Assembly (NCBI GenBank): GCA_050953805.1
Contig: JBMNNE010000002.1
Span: 822,614-886,613 of the forward strand
Length of the DNA stretch: 64,000 bases
Source: DUQW01 sp050953805
GTDB lineage: Bacteria > Bacillota_I > Bacilli_A > Acholeplasmatales > Acholeplasmataceae
Direction: 5' to 3'
Shown here: piece after piece, positions 8,653 to 17,035 of the stretch
Layout of the letters: each line of letters starts with the position of its first letter
Position numbering within the stretch: position 1 is the stretch's first letter
Notes under the pieces: model-generated
Seen by the model: the letters and a program-made list of their open reading frames with translations, nothing else
What the model was told of the DNA's origin: nothing
Databases searched by the model: none
Made by a program: the position numbers and the translations under genes

Positions 8653-9389
8653 AATTTTTTCACATCCTTATAAACTCCAAGTGGATAAATTTTGGTCATT
8701 TCCGTTTGAACGCTTTTCATTGCATCAATTGGAGTTTGACGGAAATTAACCGGACAAGTTGATAATACTTCGATTAAAGTAAAGCCTAAGCCCTCCATTT
8801 GATATTCTAAGGCTTTCTTAATAGATCTTTTAATTCTGATGGCACTTTGTGGGCTAGTTAAGGCTACTCTTTCAACATAAGCGACCCCTTTGATTTGAGC
8901 TAACATTTCACTAATTGGGATCGGATTTCCTTGAGTTGCGGTATCTCTTCCGCTAGGGGATGTTGTTGTAATTTGATTAGGTAAGGTTGTGGGCGCCATT
9001 TGACCTCCAGTCATTCCGTAAATGGCATTATTGGCAAAGATAACTGTTATATTTTCACCTCTATTTGCTGCATGAATAGTTTCAGCAATCCCAATTGAAG
9101 CTAAATCACCATCGCCTTGATAAGTAAAGACAATATTATTTGGTAGAACTCTTTTTACTCCCGTGGCAACAGCTAAAGCTCGTCCGTGAGCTGCCTGAAG
9201 AAAGTCGCAATTAATGTACTCATATGCGGTAACAGAACACCCGACTGAGGCAATTCCTACACTTTTATCTAAAATATTTAACTCTTCTAATGTTTCAGCT
9301 AATAGTTTATGTAGGATACCATGGGTACATCCTGGACAAAAGTGAGTACTTTTATTAGTTAATCCTTTTGATCTTTTATACATTTGCAT
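8649..9389 (-). CDS. 2-oxoacid:ferredoxin oxidoreductase, beta (TPP-binding) subunit
   Basis: A 246-residue subunit carrying thiamine diphosphate. The HFCPGCTHG motif near the N-terminus supplies cluster or pocket cysteines. The TPP signature runs from GDGDLASIG to the NNAIYG stretch, and MTGGQMAPTT follows as in VOR/KOR enzymes. A GGGTG ribosome site lies 7 nt before the first ATG (9389). The start overlaps the alpha-subunit end by 14 nt. Length is typical. Third enzyme gene of the operon (delta, alpha, beta, gamma). Confidence 0.9.
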   Translation of the reverse strand: MQMYKRSKGLTNKSTHFCPGCTHGILHKLLAETLEELNILDKSVGIASVGCSVTAYEYINCDFLQAAHGRALAVATGVKRVLPNNIVFTYQGDGDLASIGIAETIHAANRGENITVIFANNAIYGMTGGQMAPTTLPNQITTTSPSGRDTATQGNPIPISEMLAQIKGVAYVERVALTSPQSAIRIKRSIKKALEYQMEGLGFTLIEVLSTCPVNFRQTPIDAMKSVQTEMTKIYPLGVYKDVKKL

Positions 9390-10458
9390 CTTTAATCACC
9401 CACTTTTTAAAGTTATTTATTACATCTACAATTTCGGTTGAATCAATGATAACACCACCAGCTTTTCCGTAGAATGCTACTGGAAAACGACCATTATTTG
9501 AAATTAAGACATCATCAACCATTTGGCCTAAACTTAATTCTACGGTTAAAATTCCTTTACATGTTTTAGGAATATGATCGAAGGCTTCAGTTGGAAATGG
9601 CCAAACTGTAATTGGTCGAATCATTCCAACATTAATCCCTTCTTTTTTTAAAGCGAGAATAGCAGAACGGGAAATTCTTGCCATTGTCCCATAAGCGACA
9701 ATGACATAATCTGGATGATCCATATTGACTAATTCATATAAAGTTTCTTCTTGTTTCATTAAGTCATATTTCTTTTTTAATTTTAAATTGTGTTCATATA
9801 ATTTATTCGGATCTAAATATAAACTGTTAATTATATTTCTAGTTCCTGGATGATTAGCAGTTCCGTTAGCTGCCCAATCAGCTTTTGGTTTATCTCGTTT
9901 TCTAATTTCGACATTTAAGTCAACAGATTCCATCATTTGACCAATTAATCCGTCAACTAAAACCATTACAGGATTACGATATAATTCCGCTACTTCAAAT
10001 CCTTCTTGAATATATTTTAAAGTTTCTTCAATCGATTCTGGAGCATAAACGATCATGTTGTAATCGCCATTACCTCCTCCTCGGGTAGCTTGATAATAAT
10101 CACTTTGTGAAGGTTGAATTCCTCCTAAACCAGGACCAGCTCGCATCACTGAAACAATGACACATGGAAGTTCTGAACCACACAAATAAGAAAATGTTTC
10201 TTGTTTTAGGGCAATTCCAACTGAAGAAGATGAAGTCATTACTCTTTTTCCAGCACCGGCAGCACCATAAACCATTTGTGCTGCAGCAATTTCAGATTCA
10301 GCTTGGACGAAAACTTTACCAGCTTCAGGTAACATCTTGGATAAGTATTCAGGCACCTCATTTTGTGGAGTAATTGGGTAACCAAAAAAAGCGTCAACAT
10401 TAGCTTTAATAGCTGCTAGAGCAATCGCATAATTCCCTTGAATTAGTTTTTTACTCAT
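9376..10458 (-). CDS. vorB: 2-oxoacid:ferredoxin oxidoreductase, alpha subunit (VorB-like)
   Basis: A 360-residue alpha chain with the N-terminal pyrimidine-binding domain (GNYAIALAAIKA, FGYPITPQNEVPEYL, QAESEIAAA) and the C-terminal domain II (YGTMARI, VGMIRPITVWPFP). The sequence pattern is closest to what is usually called the 3-methyl-2-oxobutanoate oxidoreductase VorB. That fits the branched-chain dehydrogenase at the head of the operon, although 2-oxoglutarate oxidoreductases look alike. A TTG at 10473 precedes, but GAGGTG is correctly spaced only to the ATG at 10458, which overlaps the ferredoxin stop by 8 nt. Confidence 0.88.
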   Translation of the reverse strand: MSKKLIQGNYAIALAAIKANVDAFFGYPITPQNEVPEYLSKMLPEAGKVFVQAESEIAAAQMVYGAAGAGKRVMTSSSSVGIALKQETFSYLCGSELPCVIVSVMRAGPGLGGIQPSQSDYYQATRGGGNGDYNMIVYAPESIEETLKYIQEGFEVAELYRNPVMVLVDGLIGQMMESVDLNVEIRKRDKPKADWAANGTANHPGTRNIINSLYLDPNKLYEHNLKLKKKYDLMKQEETLYELVNMDHPDYVIVAYGTMARISRSAILALKKEGINVGMIRPITVWPFPTEAFDHIPKTCKGILTVELSLGQMVDDVLISNNGRFPVAFYGKAGGVIIDSTEIVDVINNFKKWVIKDANV

Positions 10459-10669
10459 TTTTATACACCTCAATTACTGAATCGGGACAAATAATAGCAC
10501 AATGCATACAACCGATACATAATGAAATATCACTTACACTTATTAATTGGTATCCTTGTTTGTTAATTCTTGTCTCATCTAAATGCAATATTTTCCGAGG
10601 ACAAAAATTAGCGCATAATCCGCATCCCTTACATCTTTCATCATCAAATTTTAAACTAAATTTAGACAT
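10451..10669 (-). CDS. 2x[4Fe-4S] ferredoxin-type delta subunit of the 2-oxoacid oxidoreductase
   Basis: A 72-residue protein with two complete CxxCxxCxxxCP clusters: CKGCGLCANFCP and CIGCMHCAIICP. In the four-subunit oxidoreductases this chain carries electrons from the TPP site to free ferredoxin. It begins 4 nt after the dehydrogenase stop, with an AGGTGAT ribosome site inside that gap, and overlaps the alpha gene. All eight cluster cysteines are present. Confidence 0.9.
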   Translation of the reverse strand: MSKFSLKFDDERCKGCGLCANFCPRKILHLDETRINKQGYQLISVSDISLCIGCMHCAIICPDSVIEVYKNE

Positions 10670-10673
10670 AAGA

Positions 10674-11756
10674 TCACCTATTTATTAAATTGCTTCTTAT
10701 CTCTTTAATTGATTTGATTCTATTTTCAGCAAACACTTTAGCAGCATGTTGAGTGTTTATTTTTTGTTCATTAGCAATTTTAAAAATTTCAATTAGCCTA
10801 TTTCTAATCAATTTCACATCAGCAATTACATTATCGCGATTATAACCGTGAATTTCATGATAAACATTAATAACGCCACCAGCATTGACAACAAAATCTG
10901 GCGCATATAAAATGTTTCGATTCATTAACATATCGGCGTGACGTTCTTCTTCTAGTAAAACGTTATTAGATGTTCCACAAACAATTTTCGCTTTTAATTG
11001 TGGAATAGTTTTGTCATTTAAGACACCACCAAGTGCACATGGAACAAAGACATCTACATCTTCACCATAAATTGAATCAGGCGGAATAATTTTGACATGA
11101 GGGAACTTACTTTTAACATTATCTAGATTTTTTTGATTAATATCACTAACGCGAATATCTGTAGCACCTTCTTCGGATAAATAGCGAACTAAATTAGTTC
11201 CAGTTTCTCCGACTCCTTGAACTGCAAAGGAATATTTACTAACATCATCATTTTTAAACAAATATTCTAATGACCCTTTAATGCTATAAAATGTACCTAA
11301 TGCTGTAATCGGACTTGGATTACCTGATTTTCCAGCTAATCCGACAACATGATTCGTTTCCATAGCAATATATCCCATATCTTCGGTTGTCGTATTTACA
11401 TCCTCTGCGGTAATATAACGGCCATTTAGACTTTGAACATACCTACCAAAAGCCCTAAAAAAAGCTTCTGATTTGACCTTAGTGGCATCGCCGATAATTA
11501 CCGCTTTCCCACCACCTAAATTAAGACCAGCCGCACTTGATTTATAAGTCATTCCACGTGCTAATCTTAAACAGTCAACCAAAGCTTCTTCTTCAGATTC
11601 ATAATTCCAAATTCTAGCACCACCCAAGGCTGGTCCTAGTGTTGTATCATGAATAACAATAATTCCTTTTAGATCGGTTGTGTCATCATAAAAATAGACT
11701 ACTTGTTCAAAATCATATTTTGCCATTTCCTTAAATACTTTTAATTTTTTGTCCAT
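10674..11756 (-). CDS. Glu/Leu/Phe/Val family amino acid dehydrogenase (probably leucine/valine dehydrogenase)
   Basis: A 360-residue NAD-dependent dehydrogenase that deaminates an amino acid to its 2-oxoacid. Visible are the substrate-side GGARIW, the catalytic-lysine region GMTYKSSAAGLNLGGGKAV, and the Rossmann turn QGVGETG. The length (about 360) fits leucine/valine/phenylalanine dehydrogenases rather than glutamate dehydrogenase (about 420-450). It heads the operon, so its 2-oxoacid product feeds the ferredoxin oxidoreductase encoded next. The longest frame starts at a TTG (11774), but GGAGG lies 7 nt before the ATG at 11756. The promoter carries a cre-like site. Confidence 0.87.
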   Translation of the reverse strand: MDKKLKVFKEMAKYDFEQVVYFYDDTTDLKGIIVIHDTTLGPALGGARIWNYESEEEALVDCLRLARGMTYKSSAAGLNLGGGKAVIIGDATKVKSEAFFRAFGRYVQSLNGRYITAEDVNTTTEDMGYIAMETNHVVGLAGKSGNPSPITALGTFYSIKGSLEYLFKNDDVSKYSFAVQGVGETGTNLVRYLSEEGATDIRVSDINQKNLDNVKSKFPHVKIIPPDSIYGEDVDVFVPCALGGVLNDKTIPQLKAKIVCGTSNNVLLEEERHADMLMNRNILYAPDFVVNAGGVINVYHEIHGYNRDNVIADVKLIRNRLIEIFKIANEQKINTQHAAKVFAENRIKSIKEIRSNLINR

Positions 11757-11788
11757 AAATAACCTCCATTTCAAATTTTAAGCATTTA

Positions 11789-11807
11789 TGATAGCGCTTA
11801 CATTATA
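11789..11807 (-). promoter_or_regulatory. Promoter -10 and overlapping catabolite-response element of the amino acid dehydrogenase/VOR operon
   Basis: On the minus strand a TATAAT (-10, 11802-11807) is followed at once by a 14-nt palindromic element at 11789-11802. Its plus-strand reading TGATAGCGCTTACA fits the B. subtilis cre consensus TGWNANCGNTNNCA at every fixed position. It would cover the transcription start, the usual place for CcpA repression. No clear -35 is seen. Confidence 0.65.
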
Positions 11808-11811
11808 ATTG

Positions 11812-11831
11812 TATCATATTTATATATGATA
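11812..11831. repeat. Perfect inverted repeat in the upstream promoter region of the dehydrogenase/VOR operon
   Basis: Arms TATCATAT and ATATGATA are separated by TTAT, directly upstream of the -10. It could be an operator for a second regulator or a chance AT palindrome. Confidence 0.4.
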
Positions 11832-11869
11832 TAAAAGGTGTTGACATAAAAAAACACATTTTAAAAAAA

Positions 11870-11899
11870 GACTTAAATAGAATTTGATCTATTCAAGTC
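11870..11899 (-). terminator. Terminator of the ABC importer operon
   Basis: A 12-bp stem whose one mismatch is a G-U pair on the minus strand. It is followed there by a run of seven T. It lies 19 nt downstream of the ATPase stop. Confidence 0.75.
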
Positions 11900-11917
11900 T
11901 CTTAATATTTTAATCAT

Positions 11918-13534
11918 TTATTCCAATGAACCAGTCGAGATAAGTCTCTGGTTTTTCCGGTTAAATAAAATTATTGATTTTGATGAAAAATCAAAATTAA
12001 TATCTTCACCAATAACAAAATCAATATTTCCAAAAACTACGGAAGTTAAAATATAGCCATTAATTTCAATTTTAACAATTGTTTCCATACCAGATGGCAT
12101 TGAAGAATAAACTTTACCCTTAATTTTACCATTTGGATCAATTTTAATAAATTCTGGTCTAATTCCTAAAACGAAATCATTGTCTGTTATTTCTTCTTCA
12201 GGATGAAATGATTCAAAATCATCAATTTTTTGAATATGATATTTAAATGGTGTATCTTTATTAGCTTTTTCGACATGATAAACTTTTCTCATAGATTCGA
12301 TTTCTCGTGCCGAATCTTCTAACCATTTTGGATAATTAATTTTTTGATTTGGTTTAAATGATAATTTATGTTTTCCTTCCCAAATTGAAAGATTAACTTT
12401 AGTTGATAAAAAATCACCTTTAGCATCAATAAAATTAATTGATGGATTCCCCACAAAGTCAGCTACAAAAATATTAGCTGGTTTTTCATAAATTGTTAGT
12501 GGGGCATCATATTGTTGTAATAAACCGTTATCTAATAAACAAATCTTACTTGCTAAAGTCATTGCCTCAAGTTGATCGTGTGTTACATAGACAATTGTTG
12601 CATTAGTGTCAACATGTAATCTTTGAAGTTCACTTCTCATTTCAAGTCTTAATTTAGCATCTAAGTTAGACAAAGGTTCGTCCATAAATAATACTTTTGG
12701 TTCTGGCGCTAATGTTCTAGCTATAGCTACTCTTTGTTGTTGACCACCAGATAATTCATTTGGATAACGATCCATAAACATACCGATTTTTACAATTCGA
12801 GCGACTCTTCTAACTTTTAAATCAATTTCTTGTCTAGTTAATCTTCTAACTTTAGTAACTACTTCTCCGTCTTTAACTAATTCATAGTTTTCATTAACAT
12901 CGAAACCTTTACTATGATAATATAATTTTTTCGCATCAATTCTTAGATCTAAAGTAGCATAGATTTCTTTTATTTTATCATTTAAATTGTCTACCTCATC
13001 TAATTTATAAGAAAGAATTTCTTTGGCAACATCAATATAAGTATCGTATTTATCGATTATTTTCACTTCTGCAATACGGCGATCTAACTTTTTATTAATA
13101 TCAATTGAATCGTGAATAATATTAACGATATCTTCGGGTTTCGTTAAAATTGATTTTATAATGTTCCATTCTTGAATCTCAGTAGCATAAACTGGAAATT
13201 TTTCTTTAATATTTTTAAGCCCAAATGATATATTTTGATATACCGTCATATTAGGCCATAATGCGTAGTTTTGAAACAAAAATCCAACTCTACGTTTATT
13301 TGCGGGGATATTAATTCCGGCATCGGAATCAAAAACAACTTCTCCATCAATCGTAATTTTTCCACTAGTAGGAGTTTCAAGACCAGCAATCATTCTTAAA
13401 GTGGTTGTTTTCCCACAACCACTTGGACCTAACAAAGTTACGAAAGCGTCATTATCAATTACTAAATCAAGATCATCTACGGCGTAGAAATTCCCCCATC
13501 TTTTAGTTACATTTTTTAAAATAATTTCTGGCAT
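11918..13534 (-). CDS. ABC transporter ATPase with a long insert in the helical domain
   Basis: A 538-residue ATPase of the MalK/FbpC/PotA class that powers the neighbouring permease. Walker A GPSGCGKTT is at 37-45, the Q-loop at about 86-92, signature LSGGQQQ at 261-267, Walker B with DEP shortly after, then the H-loop and a C-terminal TOBE-like region. Between the Q-loop and the signature lie about 125 extra residues (about 108-232), rich in Ile, Asp and Lys, where ordinary family members have a short link. PotA in this window has an unrelated-looking insert at the same place. Third gene of the operon; its ATG follows the permease stop by 1 nt. Substrate unknown. Confidence 0.85.
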   Translation of the reverse strand: MPEIILKNVTKRWGNFYAVDDLDLVIDNDAFVTLLGPSGCGKTTTLRMIAGLETPTSGKITIDGEVVFDSDAGINIPANKRRVGFLFQNYALWPNMTVYQNISFGLKNIKEKFPVYATEIQEWNIIKSILTKPEDIVNIIHDSIDINKKLDRRIAEVKIIDKYDTYIDVAKEILSYKLDEVDNLNDKIKEIYATLDLRIDAKKLYYHSKGFDVNENYELVKDGEVVTKVRRLTRQEIDLKVRRVARIVKIGMFMDRYPNELSGGQQQRVAIARTLAPEPKVLFMDEPLSNLDAKLRLEMRSELQRLHVDTNATIVYVTHDQLEAMTLASKICLLDNGLLQQYDAPLTIYEKPANIFVADFVGNPSINFIDAKGDFLSTKVNLSIWEGKHKLSFKPNQKINYPKWLEDSAREIESMRKVYHVEKANKDTPFKYHIQKIDDFESFHPEEEITDNDFVLGIRPEFIKIDPNGKIKGKVYSSMPSGMETIVKIEINGYILTSVVFGNIDFVIGEDINFDFSSKSIILFNRKNQRLISTGSLE

Positions 13535-13535
13535 T

Positions 13536-15350
13536 TTAAGATCCTCCTATTCCTTTATCTAAGCTAGCACCGGTTAACTTATTTAATCCAAAGTTAACAA
13601 TTAAAATAAATATGATGATCATAAGGTTAATACCGCTAGAGAAAGCGTATAATCCCATTTCATCAAAATAGTCTAATAGAGTGGTACTAAGTCTCGTTTG
13701 ATTTACTAATAACATGAAAAGTGTTAGTTCTCTTACTGATGTAATAAATGGCAATAAGTATCCAGAGAGAATGGCAGACTTTTGAATTGGAATGATAATT
13801 TTAGTCATCCGCTTATTCCACGGCGTATCTTGGATTAAAGCCGCCTCTTCAATTTCATTACTTAACTGCATCATTGAATTAAGCGCACTTCTTGAAGCAA
13901 ACGGAATATACTTAATAGTACCAGCAATAATTACTAATAAATATGTGTCGTAAATTCCCATTGATGCTCCAAATAAGAAGAAAGCAATTCCCATTGCAAG
14001 TGATGGTAATAAATATGGTAAGAAGGCCACATTATTGACATAATTAGCAAATTTACTTCGTCTATTTTTACTAACGGCATATCCAACTAATAACCCAAAT
14101 GTTCCAGCAAATAACGCACAAAAGACGGCGATAATTAAAGTCCCTTTAAATGCATTCCAAATTAATTCATTATATAAAATACCTTTTTGACTATATAAGC
14201 CGGCTTCAAATGAGCCATCGTGAGTCCACCATTTAGTCGTTAAGTTATCTGAATTAAATGTTTTAAGGAAACTATAATCACCAGGATTTGGCAAGAATGT
14301 CTCTAATCCGAACGATAATAATGGGTAAATACTAGTAAAGAAAGTAATAATAATCAATAAAACACCAATAAAATATTTTAGGAAATTACCTAAGTTAACT
14401 TGACTAACTTGACCACTCTTTCCAGTAACGGTGGTATAACTCTTTCGACTTCTAGTACTAATTTGATTAACGATCAAGATTAATACACCAAAAACCATCA
14501 TTATAACTCCGATGATACTCGCTTGACCAGCTCGGTCAACATTCAACTGAACATATTTAGTTGATAAGGTAGTCAATTTTAAATAATGTGGAACTGGATA
14601 TGAACCCATTGAACTACCAAATACTAAAAGGATTGTTGATAAAACCGCTGGATAAATCATTGGTAAAGTAATTTTGGTAAAGATTTTTCGCTTTGGTGTA
14701 TTTAAAATAACAGCTGCTTCTTCTAAATTCGAATCCATATTTCTAAAGATGGCACCAATTAATAAATAGGCAAACGGGGCATAGTGGATTGATAAAATGA
14801 TAATTGACGGAAATAATCCTTGGGCCCACCATAAAGGCATATTAATATTAAATAGATATGCAAACAAGCCATCACTGCCGCCGGTTACAGCTTTACTTTT
14901 GAATAAATTTTGCCAAATAACAGCTAATGTCCATTGTGGCATAATATAAGGGAAAATAAAAATGGTGCTAATAAAACGTTTGAATTTGAGATTAGTTCTG
15001 GTAATTAAATAAGCAACTATCCCACCAAACAATATTGCACCAGCACAAGAAAAAACAGATAAAATTAAACTGTTAGCTAAAGGGCCCCAAAAATTAGTTT
15101 TTGCCAGGTCATCAGTAAATAAAGTTTTCCAGTTATATAAGGTTAACCCGGTAGCTCTACCGGTAAAATAAGCATCAATGCTACCGGGGTGTACCTTAAT
15201 CGTATCTAATAATAAGATAAAAATGGGAACAAATGTTGCAATTGATAGAAAAATTCCGAAAATAACTAAGATTGTGTTTTGAGGCTTTTGGAAAAAAGTT
15301 TTAACTTTATTTAAGCGAATTTTATGTTTACTTACAACAAGTGTACTCAT
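13536..15350 (-). CDS. Fused two-domain ABC transporter permease (FbpB/PhnV-like)
   Basis: A 604-residue permease with two copies of the binding-protein-dependent transport inner-membrane domain in one chain, about 12 helices in all. Each half carries the EAA-type loop that docks on the ATPase: the first reads NLEEAAVILNTPKRKIF, the second EIEEAALIQDTPWNKRM. Such fusions are typical of ferric-iron and 2-aminoethylphosphonate importers. The gene lies between the lipoprotein and the ATPase and completes a three-gene importer. The ligand cannot be read from the permease. Confidence 0.85.
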   Translation of the reverse strand: MSTLVVSKHKIRLNKVKTFFQKPQNTILVIFGIFLSIATFVPIFILLLDTIKVHPGSIDAYFTGRATGLTLYNWKTLFTDDLAKTNFWGPLANSLILSVFSCAGAILFGGIVAYLITRTNLKFKRFISTIFIFPYIMPQWTLAVIWQNLFKSKAVTGGSDGLFAYLFNINMPLWWAQGLFPSIIILSIHYAPFAYLLIGAIFRNMDSNLEEAAVILNTPKRKIFTKITLPMIYPAVLSTILLVFGSSMGSYPVPHYLKLTTLSTKYVQLNVDRAGQASIIGVIMMVFGVLILIVNQISTRSRKSYTTVTGKSGQVSQVNLGNFLKYFIGVLLIIITFFTSIYPLLSFGLETFLPNPGDYSFLKTFNSDNLTTKWWTHDGSFEAGLYSQKGILYNELIWNAFKGTLIIAVFCALFAGTFGLLVGYAVSKNRRSKFANYVNNVAFLPYLLPSLAMGIAFFLFGASMGIYDTYLLVIIAGTIKYIPFASRSALNSMMQLSNEIEEAALIQDTPWNKRMTKIIIPIQKSAILSGYLLPFITSVRELTLFMLLVNQTRLSTTLLDYFDEMGLYAFSSGINLMIIIFILIVNFGLNKLTGASLDKGIGGS

Positions 15351-15375
15351 TATTTAGCTCCTTTTTAATATAGTA

Positions 15376-16683
15376 TTATTTGAAATTTGGTAATCTTCTA
15401 ATCCATTCACCGACAGTAAATGATACTTTTGCAGCATATTCATGGTCTTCAATTACTAAGCGTCCTTGGCCAGCTTCAGAACCAATCCACCAAGCATATC
15501 CCTTATCATTTAATGCTGGGAATAAAATTTCGGTGCCTGCTTCGTTATAACCTTTCTTACTATGGTCTTGGTTAATTGCTGGATTAGCACTATATCCACC
15601 AATATCTTTACCCCATGGATTGAATCCTGCTTTTTCAGTAACCATGTAAGCGATAAATGCCATTGCCGTCCAAGGAAGTGGACTTTGTTTAGTTACTTGT
15701 AAATAGTGTTTATAAGCATAACCACCAAATCCATGATAGTTATCTTGATAAGCAGCAATCGTAATATTATTTTTAGAAACTTCATCAGTTTCTTGAACTG
15801 ATCTTAATTTAGAATAAACTAATAAACCACTTTCTCCAACTGCAGAAGATTTAACAAGCTCATTACAAATTGGACCATCATCAACCATAACATTCATTTG
15901 GGCAACCCATGCCTCGATCCAAGCTAAAGAATATTCTGCATTTTTAGCTAAATTATGTTTTTTAGCTTCTGTTTTTAATGCATCTACCTTTGGTTGGAAA
16001 TAAGCTTTTTCTGCTGGGGTAAGTTGATCAAAAGCATCTTTTACATATTTAACATATTTTTCATGAGTTAACATTAGTAAAGCATTAAATCCAATTGGTT
16101 CTGATTTTAAACCCATAAACATTGGGCTTTCACCACTTCTAACAAAATGCCAAACATTGGTAAATTCTTTATTTCCTAAATTATTAAACATAAAGACTTT
16201 ACTTAAAGTTTGAAGTGATAATGGTTCACCATTTAATTTAACATTAACGCCTTCTGCTTCTCTCCAAGCTTTAGGAATAAAGTTAAATAAAATGCCAGTA
16301 TCAATCATTTTAGACTTAATTTGAGCACCATCTTGAATTAATGTCATGGAAAATTGCGGTGATGCTGATTTGCTATCAGCGTCAAGCATCTGGAAGATGG
16401 TATTTTCTTTTGGTTGTGACCAGTTAATAGATCCGTTGTAGTCCGGATATTTAGCTTTCATCATCTTCACAAATTCTTCACCAGCTGCCTTACCACGGCT
16501 TGAGTTACCAAGTCCATTTAAGACTTTATCTTTAGACTCTTCGTAAGCCTTTTGATATAACTCATCCATTGTCATTTTTTCAGCTTGTTCAATAAGTTTT
16601 TCAATTTCTGATTTTGGCTTGCCACATGCAACTAAGCCTAATCCTAATAATAAAATACTTAAAAATGCAAATATCTTTTTCAT
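15376..16683 (-). CDS. Substrate-binding lipoprotein of the ABC importer
   Basis: A 435-residue lipoprotein: a hydrophobic signal and a lipobox ending at Cys20 (GLVAC), then a charged linker and a binding domain with motifs such as WIGSEAGQGRLVIEDHEY near the C-terminus. Its place before a fused permease and an ATPase identifies it as the solute receptor, anchored outside the membrane. I do not recognise the ligand. Iron, phosphonate and polyanion binders share this architecture, and the PhoP-like repeats in the promoter make a phosphorus compound worth considering (inference). A GGAG ribosome site precedes the ATG. Confidence 0.8.
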   Translation of the reverse strand: MKKIFAFLSILLLGLGLVACGKPKSEIEKLIEQAEKMTMDELYQKAYEESKDKVLNGLGNSSRGKAAGEEFVKMMKAKYPDYNGSINWSQPKENTIFQMLDADSKSASPQFSMTLIQDGAQIKSKMIDTGILFNFIPKAWREAEGVNVKLNGEPLSLQTLSKVFMFNNLGNKEFTNVWHFVRSGESPMFMGLKSEPIGFNALLMLTHEKYVKYVKDAFDQLTPAEKAYFQPKVDALKTEAKKHNLAKNAEYSLAWIEAWVAQMNVMVDDGPICNELVKSSAVGESGLLVYSKLRSVQETDEVSKNNITIAAYQDNYHGFGGYAYKHYLQVTKQSPLPWTAMAFIAYMVTEKAGFNPWGKDIGGYSANPAINQDHSKKGYNEAGTEILFPALNDKGYAWWIGSEAGQGRLVIEDHEYAAKVSFTVGEWIRRLPNFK

Positions 16684-17035
16684 CGTATAACTCCTTTCGA
16701 TATTCGTTTACTCACATTATACTATTTAAAACTCAAATTGTAAACAAATTGTAAATTATTCGATGAATTATTTTTCACTTTTTACAATCTGAAAATACTT
16801 TCAAAAATTTACATGAAAATAACTGAAAAGTTTTTTGCAATTTATTAGATGTTTCACATTGAAAAGCCCTTTTCTAATTATTTAAAAATAGTTTTACATT
16901 GATATTAATTGTAAATTTTGAAGTTTGATTCTTTTATCAGCACTGTGAAACATCGATAAATATGTTTACTTTTAAATGATTAAGTGATAAAATATAATAT
17001 CATAATATATATACATAAAAAGGAGTGTGTTTAAA
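16684..17035. other. 352-nt divergent intergenic region between the ABC importer operon and corC
   Basis: Very AT-rich. It holds the importer promoter (minus), a tandem 11-nt repeat, six copies of TTTACA/TGTAAA in all, an 11-nt inverted pair (16848-16858 and 16944-16954) and a corC promoter (TTTACT 16965-16970, 17 nt, TAAAAT 16988-16993). I see no gene in it. Confidence 0.7.
16716..16755 (-). promoter_or_regulatory. ABC importer promoter with PhoP-box-like direct repeat
   Basis: On the minus strand TTTACA (16739-16744), a 17-nt spacer and TATAAT (16716-16721) form a good promoter. A second TTTACA (16750-16755) lies 5 nt upstream of the first, so the 11-nt unit is a perfect tandem repeat at 16734-16755. 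The spacing is that of Bacillus PhoP boxes; the regulator is not identified. Confidence 0.6.

Noticed and set aside
11841..11870. Plus-strand TTGACA at about 11841 as a promoter
   Set aside because: No -10 at proper spacing and no plus-strand gene downstream; the area is explained by the terminator of the ABC operon.
16848..16954. Half-sites resembling parS (TGTTTCAC / GTGAAACA)
   Set aside because: The two halves are 85 nt apart and neither is followed by the matching half at the right spacing, so a parS site is not supported.
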